DNA of 14,853 nt, taken from contig JAPUJA010000173.1 of assembly GCA_027296525.1 (NCBI GenBank), positions 1 to 14,853 on the forward strand, given 5' to 3'. The notes beneath the pieces are model-generated. The model was not told where the DNA came from. It searched no databases and saw only the letters and a list, made by a program, of their open reading frames with translations. The translations under genes and the position numbers were made by a program. Positions 1 through 7,133 of this stretch are shown here, in pieces; position 1 is the stretch's first letter; every line of letters starts with the position of its first letter. This DNA comes from Pseudomonadota bacterium (GTDB lineage: Bacteria > Pseudomonadota > Alphaproteobacteria > UBA828 > JAPUJA01).

Positions 1-1
1 T

Positions 2-67
2 CCTCTCCTCCTCTTCGACGCGGCGCAGCAAGATACGATCGTGCAGTGGTTTGAGACTCATCTATAA
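2..67 (+). CDS. C-terminal end of an unidentified protein (partial)
   Basis: The second plus-strand frame is open from the left edge and reads PLLLFDAAQQDTIVQWFETH-Leu before a TAA at 65-67. The hydrophobic and charged pattern, including an amphipathic VQWF stretch, looks like a genuine protein terminus, but 21 residues are too few to assign a family. The rest of the gene would lie outside the window. It is also possible that this is a chance open frame. Confidence 0.3.
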   Translation, partial: PLLLFDAAQQDTIVQWFETHL

Positions 68-391
68 CACCCCGAAAAGTACATAATTTCAGGCTCTTAG
101 TGATTTGTTAGCACTCGCTACGGAATATAGGGAACCCACGACGGGCTTGTCAAGAAGTCCGTCCGAAATGAAGATTGTGCGCGCTAAGCCGAGGAGCGGG
201 CCGCCAGATCGGGCGCTGGTGACGTTTTCTTCGCCTTCTACCTTGCCCGCCGTATCAAAGGCACTTTCAAACGCATGGCCGCGGAGCTTGCCACAGATTT
301 TACTGCGAGATGGCTGTCCGATCCCGATCGGAATGTCATGCTGTAGAGGCGGCCGACGAGATCCGGGTCCAGAGCGCTCCCTCGATGGTAG

Positions 392-463
392 TGTCGGCTT
401 TGGGTCATTAGCGGACATCGGCGATGCTGTCTCGAATGTCCGGTTTGGGGCGGGAAGCAGACA
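392..463. repeat. Imperfect tandem pair of hairpin-forming repeats, 45-bp period
   Basis: Two related units begin at 392 and 437. Each opens with TGTCSGSTTTGGG and closes with GCRGACATC. In unit 1 the arms TGTCGGCT (392-399) and AGCGGACA (410-417) pair with a single mismatch around a 10-nt loop. In unit 2 the arms at 437-445 and 455-463 pair at 7 of 9 positions. Short palindromic units of this kind, built on a TGTCCGCTTTGGG core, resemble dispersed non-coding repeats that I recall as common in some alphaproteobacterial genomes, where they are often translated into spurious small ORFs. That family link is from memory and untested. Confidence 0.5.
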
Positions 464-773
464 TCCGAGCGCCTGAACCGCGCCTACTGACAGCTCAACG
501 CTTCCCCTTGGGGCCGCGGCCTAGGGGAGACTCCAGCAGGTCATTCAGTCGAACCCCGTCCAGAGTCGAAATAGCCCGTTTGAGTGCGATCCTTACCTTC
601 TGGAGTCTCAACCATCAGGAACATTCGTGTCGCCGCTGTACGGGACTCCTATGACTCCTGGGCGGCCTTCTATGAGCCGGGTCAAGGAGCCCGTGCGGCA
701 ACCAGCCCGGAAGTAGCGACACGCATCCTGTGAATCGCCGGTGGTCAAAGATTCGACTGCACCCACACTCGTG

Positions 774-803
774 AGGGCCTACAGGCCAGTTGAGCCCTTT
801 TTT
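774..803 (+). terminator. Possible Rho-independent terminator
   Basis: AGGGC (774-778) can pair with GCCCT (794-798), and a run of six T residues covers 798-803. The 15-nt loop contains a smaller GGCC/GGCC-type pairing that could compete with or extend the stem. The stem is short, so this is tentative. It would end rightward transcription entering from the gene-poor flank. Confidence 0.3.
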
Positions 804-837
804 CCATACGCCCTGTCGATAAGTAGCACAGCTGTAT

Positions 838-875
838 GTTACCTAGGCCGTTACCTTTGAGTGTGACAGGCTGTC
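838..875. repeat. Short direct repeats and a palindrome beside the tRNA-like junction
   Basis: GTTACC occurs at 838-843 and again at 850-855, a 12-bp spacing of about one helical turn. Nearby, GACAG-G-CTGTC (865-875) is a perfect 5-bp inverted repeat around one base. The cluster sits 30-65 bp from the CCA end of the tRNA-like segment, on its element side, where arm-type integrase sites would be expected if that segment is an attachment site. Repeats this short can also occur by chance. Confidence 0.25.
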
Positions 876-885
876 GTTATTGAAG

Positions 886-1935
886 CTAAATCATTGAAAT
901 TGTTGGTGGGCGCACAAGAACTCGAACCTTGGAGCCGCTGATGAGGAGGTAGGCGAACGCGGTGAGCACCGTTGCGAGCGCCGTCCACTTCTTGATCGGA
1001 TAGCGCAGCGCCAAGGGTTCGATGAGCGCGAACAAGGCGCGCAAGACCACGAAGACGATGCCGGCGACGAGCCCGACATGGAGGCCGGAGATCGCGAGCA
1101 GATGCGCGAGCCCGGCATTGCGCATGGCCACGAGCGATTCCTCCGGGATCCGGCCGCGCTCGCCGACCATGAGGGCCGCCGCGACGCCGCCCGCCGCATT
1201 GTCTTGCGCGGCGGTGATCCGTTCGGCCAAACGGTACCTGAGCTCACTCAACCAAAGATGCAAGCCGCCGCCCGTCGCGCCCGCCGGCGGTTCGATCAGG
1301 CGCGCCGCTCCGAGGGCGTAGCCCGAGCCGCCGAGCCGCTCGAAATAGGCGCGTCGGGCAAAATCGAAGGCGCCGGGAGCGACCGGCTCGAACGGCGGCG
1401 ACAAGACCGCCCAGAGATCGACCCAAACACCCGGGATGATCGGATCGATCTCCTTGCGCAGGGTGACGCGAACCCGTTCCGGCGTCGCGTCCGCGTCGAG
1501 CCCCTCGATCGCGACCTGCTCCAGGAGGAGGCGCTTGCCGCCCCGGACGGGCCGTGCTTCGAGCACGCGACCGGTGACCTGTTCCGGACCGATCTCTTGG
1601 AAGAGCATGGGCGCCTCGACCTCGGCGGCCCGATACTGGGCCACCAGAAAGCCGGCGGCGATCCCGGCCAGGGCGAACCCCGTCCAACGCCCGAAGGCGT
1701 GCGCGCGCGCGATGAAGGTGACGACCAGGCCGACGCCGAGTCCCGCGATCCCAAGCCAGAGCGGCGGTTCGCTGAGGAGGGCGAAGTAAAGCGCAACCCC
1801 GGTGCCGAACGCGACCGGAAGCCATAGGAACCATCGCTCGCGTTCGGCGAGGAACGCGCCCGATGCCGCCGCGAGCAACCCGCGCCCGGCGCCGCCTCTC
1901 GTCTCCGTCGCTATTTGGGGATCCGTCTGCGTCAT
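886..1935 (-). pseudogene. comEC: ComEC/Rec2 DNA-uptake channel, 3'-truncated
   Basis: ComEC forms the inner-membrane channel that takes up single-stranded DNA in natural transformation. Residues 36-100 hold membrane segments, and about 105-215 match the family's N-terminal soluble region. The competence domain starts near 235, with GERGRIPEESLVAMRNAG (258-275) and the hallmark HLLAISGLHVGLVAG (278-292). Recognisable homology stops at LISGSKV (331-337). The next 12 codons translate the tRNA-like fragment and its flank before TAG. Family members are usually about 700 residues, so roughly half is missing: the remaining channel helices and any C-terminal hydrolase-like domain. I chose the ATG at 1935 (MTQTDPQ); the frame is open further upstream only from a TTG. 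The gene diverges from the cyclase gene across a 206-nt gap. The product should be non-functional if the junction is real. Confidence 0.85.
904..931 (-). other. tRNA 3'-end-like segment, candidate attachment-site junction
   Basis: Read on the minus strand, 931-904 gives a T stem CAAGG, a 7-nt loop TTCGAGT, the returning stem TCTTG, an acceptor strand TGCGCCC, a discriminator A and CCA. All five T-stem pairs form, but the normally invariant G53-C61 pair is a G-T wobble. No D arm or anticodon arm precedes it; the sequence immediately upstream codes for ComEC. It is therefore a tRNA 3' fragment, not a tRNA gene. Such fragments are typical of the attachment sites of tRNA-targeting integrases. An assembly join at a shared CCAAGGTTC string would look the same. 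Confidence 0.55.
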
Positions 1936-2141
1936 CGAGCCGGGACCCTTGGATCCGAGTCTTCGCCGTGCCGCGGGGCCCTCGAGCCCCCGCACGCAAG
2001 CGCACTCTAGCCCTTGGCCCCGCGCCCGCAAACGGCGTTCGGGACGGGTCGAACCGGGTCGCGGCGCATTGACGCCCCAAGCCCCGCCACCTTACCTTGC
2101 CCGCGAGTTCTCAACGAACCTGCATTGCCGGCGAGGGAGAC

Positions 2142-3185
2142 ATGACGAAGCGCTGGAAAGATCGGCCGCCCGGCTCCAATTGGGGCGATTTCGGACCCGA
2201 CGACGAGCTTGGCCGGCTCAATCTCCTAACACCCAAGAAGGTTCTCGAGGGCATCCGCGAGGTGCGCGAGGGGCGCGTCTTCTCTCTGAGCCTGCCGCTC
2301 GACTATCCGGGCGAGCGCAAGCTCAACCCGCGCCGTTTTCCGCCGCAGCTCCATCCCGTCTTGCGCGAGGGCCTGCCGGTACGAAATTTTCCCATGGAGA
2401 TCGGCTTTCCCGAGCGCACCGATGTGATGAACGACGAGGTGATGCATCTGTGCAGCCAGTATTCGACCCAGTGGGACGCGCTTTGCCACGCGGGAAGCCA
2501 GTTCGACGCCGACGGCGACGGCACGCCTGAATTCGTCTATTACAACGGCTTCCGCGCCGGCGAACACGTCACGGGACCGGTGCGCTACACGCCCGAGGGC
2601 GCTTGCGAGGCGACCGGGCAAAGCGTCGGCGCGGACGCGCTCGGGATCGAGCGGATGGCCGAGACGGGCGTGCAAGGGCGCGGCGCCATGATCGATCTTC
2701 ACGCCCACTATGGCCGCGAACGGCAGATGGTCGGCTATGACGAGCTGATGGAGGTGTGCGCGAAAGACGGGGTCACGGTCGAGCCCGGCGATATGCTCTG
2801 CTTCCATACGGGCTTCGCCGAGATGCTCCTCGAGATGAAGAAAAAGCCCGACGAGGAAAGCTTGCAGAATTCCTGCGCCGTCCTCGACGGACGCGACGAA
2901 AGGCTGCTCGAATGGATCACCGCCTGTGGTGCCGCCGTTCTGATCGCCGACAACTACGCCGTCGAGGCCTATCCGCCGCGCGAGGGAACGGGGCGCTGCG
3001 CTCTCTTGCCATTGCACGAGCATTGTCTCTTCAAGCTCGGCATCCATTTGGGGGAGTTGTGGTGCCTCGGCGAGCTTGCCGCCTGGCTGCGCGCAAACGG
3101 GCGATACCGGTTCCTGCTGACGGCGCCGCCGCTCCGCATGCCGGGCGCGGCGGGATCGCCAACCACGCCGGTCGCGACGGTCTAA
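2142..3185 (+). CDS. Cyclase-family metal-dependent hydrolase (kynurenine-formamidase-like fold)
   Basis: The 347-residue protein resembles PF04199 'cyclase' proteins, which hydrolyse amides or lactones using a bound divalent metal. Support comes from the opening WGDFGPDDELGRLN (14-27), the metal-site segment QYSTQWDALCH (106-116), YYNGF (133-137) and a C-terminal GSPTTPVA (338-345). In the classical motif HxGTHxDxPxH, the first two His align here with Gln106 and Gln110, while Asp112 and His116 are kept. TQWD-type variants are, as far as I recall, usual in a large proteobacterial subgroup. The substrate cannot be told, and it need not be N-formylkynurenine. The ATG at 2142 is preceded by GAGGGAGA (2133-2140), which is purine-rich but very close to the start. 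A TTG 45 nt upstream is less likely. gltX begins 7 nt after the stop, so the two are probably co-transcribed, although no functional link is obvious. Confidence 0.85.
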   Translation: MTKRWKDRPPGSNWGDFGPDDELGRLNLLTPKKVLEGIREVREGRVFSLSLPLDYPGERKLNPRRFPPQLHPVLREGLPVRNFPMEIGFPERTDVMNDEVMHLCSQYSTQWDALCHAGSQFDADGDGTPEFVYYNGFRAGEHVTGPVRYTPEGACEATGQSVGADALGIERMAETGVQGRGAMIDLHAHYGRERQMVGYDELMEVCAKDGVTVEPGDMLCFHTGFAEMLLEMKKKPDEESLQNSCAVLDGRDERLLEWITACGAAVLIADNYAVEAYPPREGTGRCALLPLHEHCLFKLGIHLGELWCLGELAAWLRANGRYRFLLTAPPLRMPGAAGSPTTPVATV

Positions 3186-3192
3186 CGCGCCC

Positions 3193-4602
3193 ATGACCGT
3201 CGTCACCCGCTTCGCCCCGTCGCCCACCGGATTTCTGCATATCGGCGGTGCGCGCACGGCCCTGTTCAACTGGCTCTATGCACGCCACCAGGGCGGGCAG
3301 TTCCGCCTGCGCATCGAAGATACGGATCGCGCGCGCAGCACGCCTGAAGCGGTGGCCGCGATCATCGACGGGCTCACATGGCTCGAGCTTCAGTGGGACG
3401 GCGAGGTGGTGCATCAATTCGACCGGGCACCCCGCCACAACGAGCTCGCGCAGAAGCTGCTCGATGCGGAAAAGGCCTACCGGTGCTACTGCACGCCCGA
3501 AGAGCTTGCCGAGATGCGTGAAAAGGCGCGCGCCGAGGGCCGACCCGCGCGCTATGACGGGCGCTGGCGCGAGCGCGATCCAAGCGCGGCGCCGCCCGGG
3601 ATCGAGCCGGCGGTTCGTTTCAAGGCGCCCCAAGAGGGCGCGACCGTGATCGAGGATCTCGTGCAGGGGAGCGTCAGAACGGCCAACGAGCAGCTCGACG
3701 ACATGGTGCTCCTGCGCGCCGACGGCACGCCCACCTACATGCTCTCGGTCGTGGTGGACGATCACGACATGGGCGTGACCCACGCGATACGCGGGGACGA
3801 TCATCTGACGAACGCGTTTCGCCAGACTCAGCTCTTCCGTGCGCTCGGCTGGCAACCGCCGCGCTATGCCCATATCCCCCTCCTCCACGGGCCCGACGGA
3901 GCGAAGCTTTCAAAACGGCATGGCGCCCTCGCGCTCTCCGCCTATCGCGAGATGGGCATCCTGGCGGAGGCCATGCGCAACTATCTCCTGCGCCTGGGCT
4001 GGAGCCACGGGGACGACGAGATCATTTCCACCGAACAGGCGATTGCCTGGTTCGACCTCGAAGGGGTCGGCCGCTCGCCGGCGCGCTTCGATATGGAAAA
4101 GCTGTTGAGCGTCAACGCTCACTATCTGCGCCACAGCCCGGATGCCAGGCTCGTCGAGCTGGCCGCCCCGGAGCTCGCAGCGCGCCTGGGCCGCGCGCTT
4201 GATGCGGAACAGACGGAGCGCCTCGAGCGTGGCATGGCAGGTTTGAAGGAGCGTGCAAAAACCGTCCTGGAGCTTGCGGAAAACGCTTACTTTTATGTCG
4301 CGGACCGCCCACTCACCCCGGATTCGAAGGGCGCCAAGTTGCTGAGTGATCGCGAGGCACGGGCGAATCTGGCCGAACTCGCCAACGCCCTGGAGAGGCT
4401 CGACGATTGGAGCGAGTCGGCCCTGGAAGACGCCGTTCGCGCGTTCGCCGAGGCGAAAGGCCTCAAGCTCGGAGGCATCGCACAGCCCCTGCGCGCGGCG
4501 CTCACCGGCTCGACGACTTCTCCGGGAATCTTCGAGATCCTGCTAATATTGGGCCGGGATGAAGCCCTGGCCCGGATCGGAGATGCCGTCCGTGGCCCCT
4601 AG
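3193..4602 (+). CDS. gltX: Glutamyl-tRNA synthetase (class I)
   Basis: GltX charges tRNA-Glu with glutamate using ATP in the cytoplasm. The 469-residue length is normal for bacterial GluRS. The Rossmann catalytic domain shows the HIGH-type signature FAPSPTGFLHIGGARTALFN (7-26) and the KMSKS-type loop KLSKRHGA (238-245). The C-terminal helical domain binds the anticodon. The glutamate-binding region RLRIEDTD (38-45) is intact. Of the zinc site known in some GluRS, only the CYC pair (98-100) remains; the second Cys/His pair is replaced around 120-125. Alphaproteobacteria often have two gltX copies, with one charging tRNA-Gln as well, and I cannot tell which copy this is. No clear Shine-Dalgarno precedes the ATG, which fits coupling to the cyclase gene 7 nt upstream. 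Confidence 0.97.
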   Translation: MTVVTRFAPSPTGFLHIGGARTALFNWLYARHQGGQFRLRIEDTDRARSTPEAVAAIIDGLTWLELQWDGEVVHQFDRAPRHNELAQKLLDAEKAYRCYCTPEELAEMREKARAEGRPARYDGRWRERDPSAAPPGIEPAVRFKAPQEGATVIEDLVQGSVRTANEQLDDMVLLRADGTPTYMLSVVVDDHDMGVTHAIRGDDHLTNAFRQTQLFRALGWQPPRYAHIPLLHGPDGAKLSKRHGALALSAYREMGILAEAMRNYLLRLGWSHGDDEIISTEQAIAWFDLEGVGRSPARFDMEKLLSVNAHYLRHSPDARLVELAAPELAARLGRALDAEQTERLERGMAGLKERAKTVLELAENAYFYVADRPLTPDSKGAKLLSDREARANLAELANALERLDDWSESALEDAVRAFAEAKGLKLGGIAQPLRAALTGSTTSPGIFEILLILGRDEALARIGDAVRGP

Positions 4603-4619
4603 ACCGCATCTGTGCTAAG

Positions 4620-4648
4620 TTGACAAGATAAGCCGCCATGCCTGTTTT
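4620..4648 (+). promoter_or_regulatory. Candidate gltA promoter
   Basis: A perfect TTGACA (-35) lies at 4620-4625 in the 99-nt gap between gltX and gltA. With a 17-bp spacer, the -10 position is TGTTTT (4643-4648), a poor match to TATAAT. Transcription would start about 45 nt before the gltA ATG. The strong -35 and weak -10 could reflect activated regulation or chance. Confidence 0.35.
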
Positions 4649-4701
4649 CTGGATCGATTGTTGGATCGCCGGGGCGCGTCCCGGCCCGAAGGAATGTAGC
4701 C

Positions 4702-6036
4702 ATGTCTAAAACGACGGTCGCTCAAGCGACCAAGGGCGCGTCGGGAGAGAGCATCACGATTACCAACAACCGAACGCAGGAGTCGACAACCCTGCCGCTG
4801 CTCGAGGGCAGCATGGGGCCGAAGGTCGTTGATATACGAACGCTCCACGAGAAGACGGGCTATTTCACCTACGACCCGGGATTCATCTCGACGGCGAGTT
4901 GCGAGTCGGACATTACCTTCATCGACGGCGACAACGGCGTCCTGTTGTACCGGGGCTATCCGATCGAGGAGCTCGCCGAAAACAGCGATTTCCTGGAGGT
5001 CGCCTATCTTTTGCTCAACGCCGAGCTTCCGACCGCGGCCGAGAAGCGCAAATTCAACGACTCGATCACCACCCACACGATGGTGAATGAGCAACTCACC
5101 TACTTTTACCGGGGGTTCAGGCGCGACGCGCATCCCATGGCGGTGATGGTCGGTGTGGTCGGCGCGCTCTCGGCCTTCTATCACGACGAAGTCGACATTC
5201 ACGATCCCCGTCAACGCATGGTCGCCTCCCATCGTCTGATTGCCAAAATCCCCACCATCGCCGCGATGGCCTATAAATATTCGATCGGCCAGCCTTTCAT
5301 TTATCCACGAAACGACTTGAACTATGCGGAGAATTTTCTCCACATGATGTTCGCGGTGCCGTGCGAGGAATTCAAGATCAGCCGCGCGCAGGCGCGCGCC
5401 ATCGATCGAATCTTCATCCTCCATGCCGATCACGAGCAGAACGCGTCGACCTCGACCGTCCGGCTCGCCGGATCGTCGGGAGCGAACCCCTTTGCCTGCA
5501 TCGCGGCCGGCATCGCATCGCTCTGGGGTCCCGCTCACGGCGGGGCCAACGAAGCGGTCTTAAAGATGCTGATGGAAATCGGTTCGGTCGATCGCATACC
5601 CGAATTCGTCGCGCGCGCCCGGGACAAGGACGATCCCTTCCGACTCATGGGATTCGGACATCGGGTGTACAAGAACTACGATCCGCGCGCCAAGGTCCTG
5701 CGGGGAAGCTGTCATGAGGTGCTTGACGATCTCGACATGGAGAACGATCCTCTCTTCAAGATCGCCATGGAACTCGAGAGGATCGCGCTCAGCGACGATT
5801 ACTTCATCGAGCGCAAGCTCTATCCGAACGTCGACTTCTATTCAGGCATCATCTTGCAGGCACTCGGCTTTCCGACTCACCTGTTCACGGTTATCTTCGC
5901 CGTGGCGCGGACGGTCGGCTGGATCGCGCAGTTGAATGAAATGACGGAAGATCCCAATCAAAGGATCGGGCGGCCGCGCCAGCTCTATACCGGGCACAAG
6001 ACGCGGCGCTATATTCCTGTCGGCCAACGTGGCTAA
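4702..6036 (+). CDS. gltA: Citrate synthase (hexameric type)
   Basis: GltA condenses acetyl-CoA and oxaloacetate into citrate, the entry step of the TCA cycle. The 444 residues match the proteobacterial hexameric form. The catalytic residues are all visible: His279 in GPAHGGANEAVL, His320 in GFGHRVYKNYDPRAK and Asp378 in PNVDFYSG. HADHEQNASTSTVR (241-254) is the usual family segment before the active site. The N-terminal 35 residues (Ser/Thr-rich, variable) are longer than the E. coli equivalent but common in this class. The ATG is preceded by GAAGGA (4688-4693) at an 8-nt distance. The gene has its own leader and candidate promoter, so it need not depend on gltX transcription. It converges on lpxI. 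Confidence 0.98.
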   Translation: MSKTTVAQATKGASGESITITNNRTQESTTLPLLEGSMGPKVVDIRTLHEKTGYFTYDPGFISTASCESDITFIDGDNGVLLYRGYPIEELAENSDFLEVAYLLLNAELPTAAEKRKFNDSITTHTMVNEQLTYFYRGFRRDAHPMAVMVGVVGALSAFYHDEVDIHDPRQRMVASHRLIAKIPTIAAMAYKYSIGQPFIYPRNDLNYAENFLHMMFAVPCEEFKISRAQARAIDRIFILHADHEQNASTSTVRLAGSSGANPFACIAAGIASLWGPAHGGANEAVLKMLMEIGSVDRIPEFVARARDKDDPFRLMGFGHRVYKNYDPRAKVLRGSCHEVLDDLDMENDPLFKIAMELERIALSDDYFIERKLYPNVDFYSGIILQALGFPTHLFTVIFAVARTVGWIAQLNEMTEDPNQRIGRPRQLYTGHKTRRYIPVGQRG

Positions 6037-6247
6037 GAGCGCCAAGAAACGTTTTTCCCGTCCCGAGCGGACGCAAGGGTCGGACAGGTGCCGCCCGCCG
6101 GGCCTCCTCCATCCGCGCGCCTTTCCCCGGCGCGAGGAGGCCGCCAACGACGACATTTCAACCGCGCCGTCCTTCTGGCGCCGTCTGGTCCCGCTCTTGC
6201 TCGCCGCCGGCGGCATCGCCGCACTCCTTCTGCTGAGCCAAGCCTGA
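6029..6247 (+). CDS. Possible small tail-anchored membrane protein
   Basis: A 72-codon frame starts with GTG inside the last codons of gltA, overlapping it by 8 nt. The first half is basic (AKSAKKRFSRPER). The second half ends in FWRRLVPLLLAAGGIAALLL plus LSQA, a plausible single membrane helix with arginines on its cytoplasmic side. The overlap would permit translational coupling to gltA. I do not recognise the family. High GC readily creates open frames, and no separate ribosome binding site is clear, so it may be spurious. The remaining bases up to 6305 contain nothing else I can support. Confidence 0.35.
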   Translation: MAKSAKKRFSRPERTQGSDRCRPPGLLHPRAFPRREEAANDDISTAPSFWRRLVPLLLAAGGIAALLLLSQA

Positions 6248-6305
6248 CGGAGCGAGCCTCGTCGAAGGCCGTGAGGCAAAATCGCCTCCCGTTCCATCAC
6301 GGGCC

Positions 6306-7133
6306 TTAGGCCGGATCGGAGTCCACCTCGATACCGACCAGGAACAGTCCCGCCTCGTCCGCTTCGCGCCGGACGTTGGGCAGGTCGATGATGAGCGAGC
6401 GGCCCGCCTCGACCGCGATGCCGCTCAAGCCCGCGGCATGAGCCCGGCGGATCGTCTCGATGCCGATCGTTGGGAGGTCCACGCGGCGCTCCTGATGGGG
6501 CTTCATCACCTTGACGAGCACGCCACCCGGGCGCGCCCTCTCGGCGCAGCGGCTGAGCAAGGCGTCCGTGCCGTCGGCCCCCTCCACGTCGAGCACCACC
6601 CCGCTCTCAACGACCGCGCCCTGGCCGAGGTCACGCGCGCCCACCTCGCGCGCCGCGCGGACGCCGACCTCGATATCCTCTCGCGCGCGCGCATCGGGCG
6701 CGACCACCCCCAGGACACCGGCCGGCGCGAGCAATTCGGAAAGCAGCTCGTCGGCCCCGACGATGCGGAATCCTTCGCTTTCGAGCTCCTCGACGATGAC
6801 CTTGAAAAGCGCATCGTCGCCACCCGTCGTCGCCCGGGCGAGTCGGCCGAGGAGTTTCACGCCGCGCCAGTCGAACTTCAGCTTGGAAAGCTCGGGCCGC
6901 CGCATCTTTCCGCACAGGCACACCTCGCCGACCTCGGCATCGCGCAGCGCCTTCAAGACCGCGCCCACGGCGCCGAGGCGCGTCCAGATATGGGGCGTAT
7001 CGCCGATCACCTCCGGATCCGTCTCGCCCTCGAAGGCAACGATGAACATCTCGCGCCCGGACGCCCGGCAGGTTGAGATCAGTCTTGGAGGCAGCGGGCC
7101 GTGGCCCGCAAGGATTCCGAGTTTAAGCGGCAC
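6306..7133 (-). CDS. lpxI: LpxI, UDP-2,3-diacylglucosamine pyrophosphatase
   Basis: LpxI cleaves UDP-2,3-diacylglucosamine to lipid X and UMP in the lipid A pathway. It replaces LpxH in most alphaproteobacteria. The 275-residue product fits the family (formerly DUF1009). It begins LKLGILAGHGPLP (3-15) and carries LCGKMRRPELSKLKFD (73-88), QGAVVESGVVLDVEGADGTD (171-190) and the C-terminal active-site segment KVMKPHQERRVDLPTIG (208-224). Asp219 in that segment is probably the conserved catalytic acid. I chose the GTG at 7133 because homology starts there. The upstream reading frame lies entirely inside lpxA in another frame. The start overlaps the end of lpxA by 11 nt, implying coupled translation. 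It is the last gene of the leftward block; lpxB, which often follows it, is absent. Confidence 0.94.
   Translation of the reverse strand: MPLKLGILAGHGPLPPRLISTCRASGREMFIVAFEGETDPEVIGDTPHIWTRLGAVGAVLKALRDAEVGEVCLCGKMRRPELSKLKFDWRGVKLLGRLARATTGGDDALFKVIVEELESEGFRIVGADELLSELLAPAGVLGVVAPDARAREDIEVGVRAAREVGARDLGQGAVVESGVVLDVEGADGTDALLSRCAERARPGGVLVKVMKPHQERRVDLPTIGIETIRRAHAAGLSGIAVEAGRSLIIDLPNVRREADEAGLFLVGIEVDSDPA

Larger units (their letters stand above)
1..885. other. Gene-poor left flank, possible mobile-element interior or relic
   Basis: No convincing complete gene is visible on either strand. Two overlapping opposite-strand frames are open (109 codons leftward at 89-418, 123 codons rightward at 105-476). 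Neither has a recognisable motif or a good ribosome binding site, and each contradicts the other. A 52-residue open stretch between stops on the plus strand at 188-346 has a protein-like composition but no start codon context, so it could be a decayed fragment. The stretch also contains the repeats, hairpin and partial protein end listed separately. The contrast with the densely coding DNA to the right suggests different origins. That is inference, not proof. Confidence 0.5.

Noticed and set aside
89..476. Overlapping 109-codon (minus) and 123-codon (plus) open frames
   Set aside because: They lie on opposite strands over the same bases, have no recognisable motif or good ribosome binding site, and the plus frame runs into the hairpin repeats. 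Neither can be supported as a gene.
424..654. 76-codon plus-strand frame starting in the second repeat unit
   Set aside because: Its N-terminus is a translation of the repeat, and the rest is Arg/Ser-rich with no domain. This is a typical artefact of the repeat family.
904..931. A complete tRNA gene
   Set aside because: Only the T arm, 3' acceptor strand and CCA exist. No D arm, anticodon arm or 5' acceptor strand precedes it.
1078..1827. 249-codon plus-strand frame antisense to comEC
   Set aside because: Arg/Glu-rich shadow produced by high GC. The minus strand encodes clear ComEC motifs.
2226..3269. 347-codon minus-strand frame over the cyclase gene
   Set aside because: Shadow frame without domain features. 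It also runs across the start of gltX on the opposite strand.
6273..6288. GAGGC/GCCTC hairpin between gltA and lpxI as a terminator
   Set aside because: The stem has only five pairs and no T run follows on either strand.
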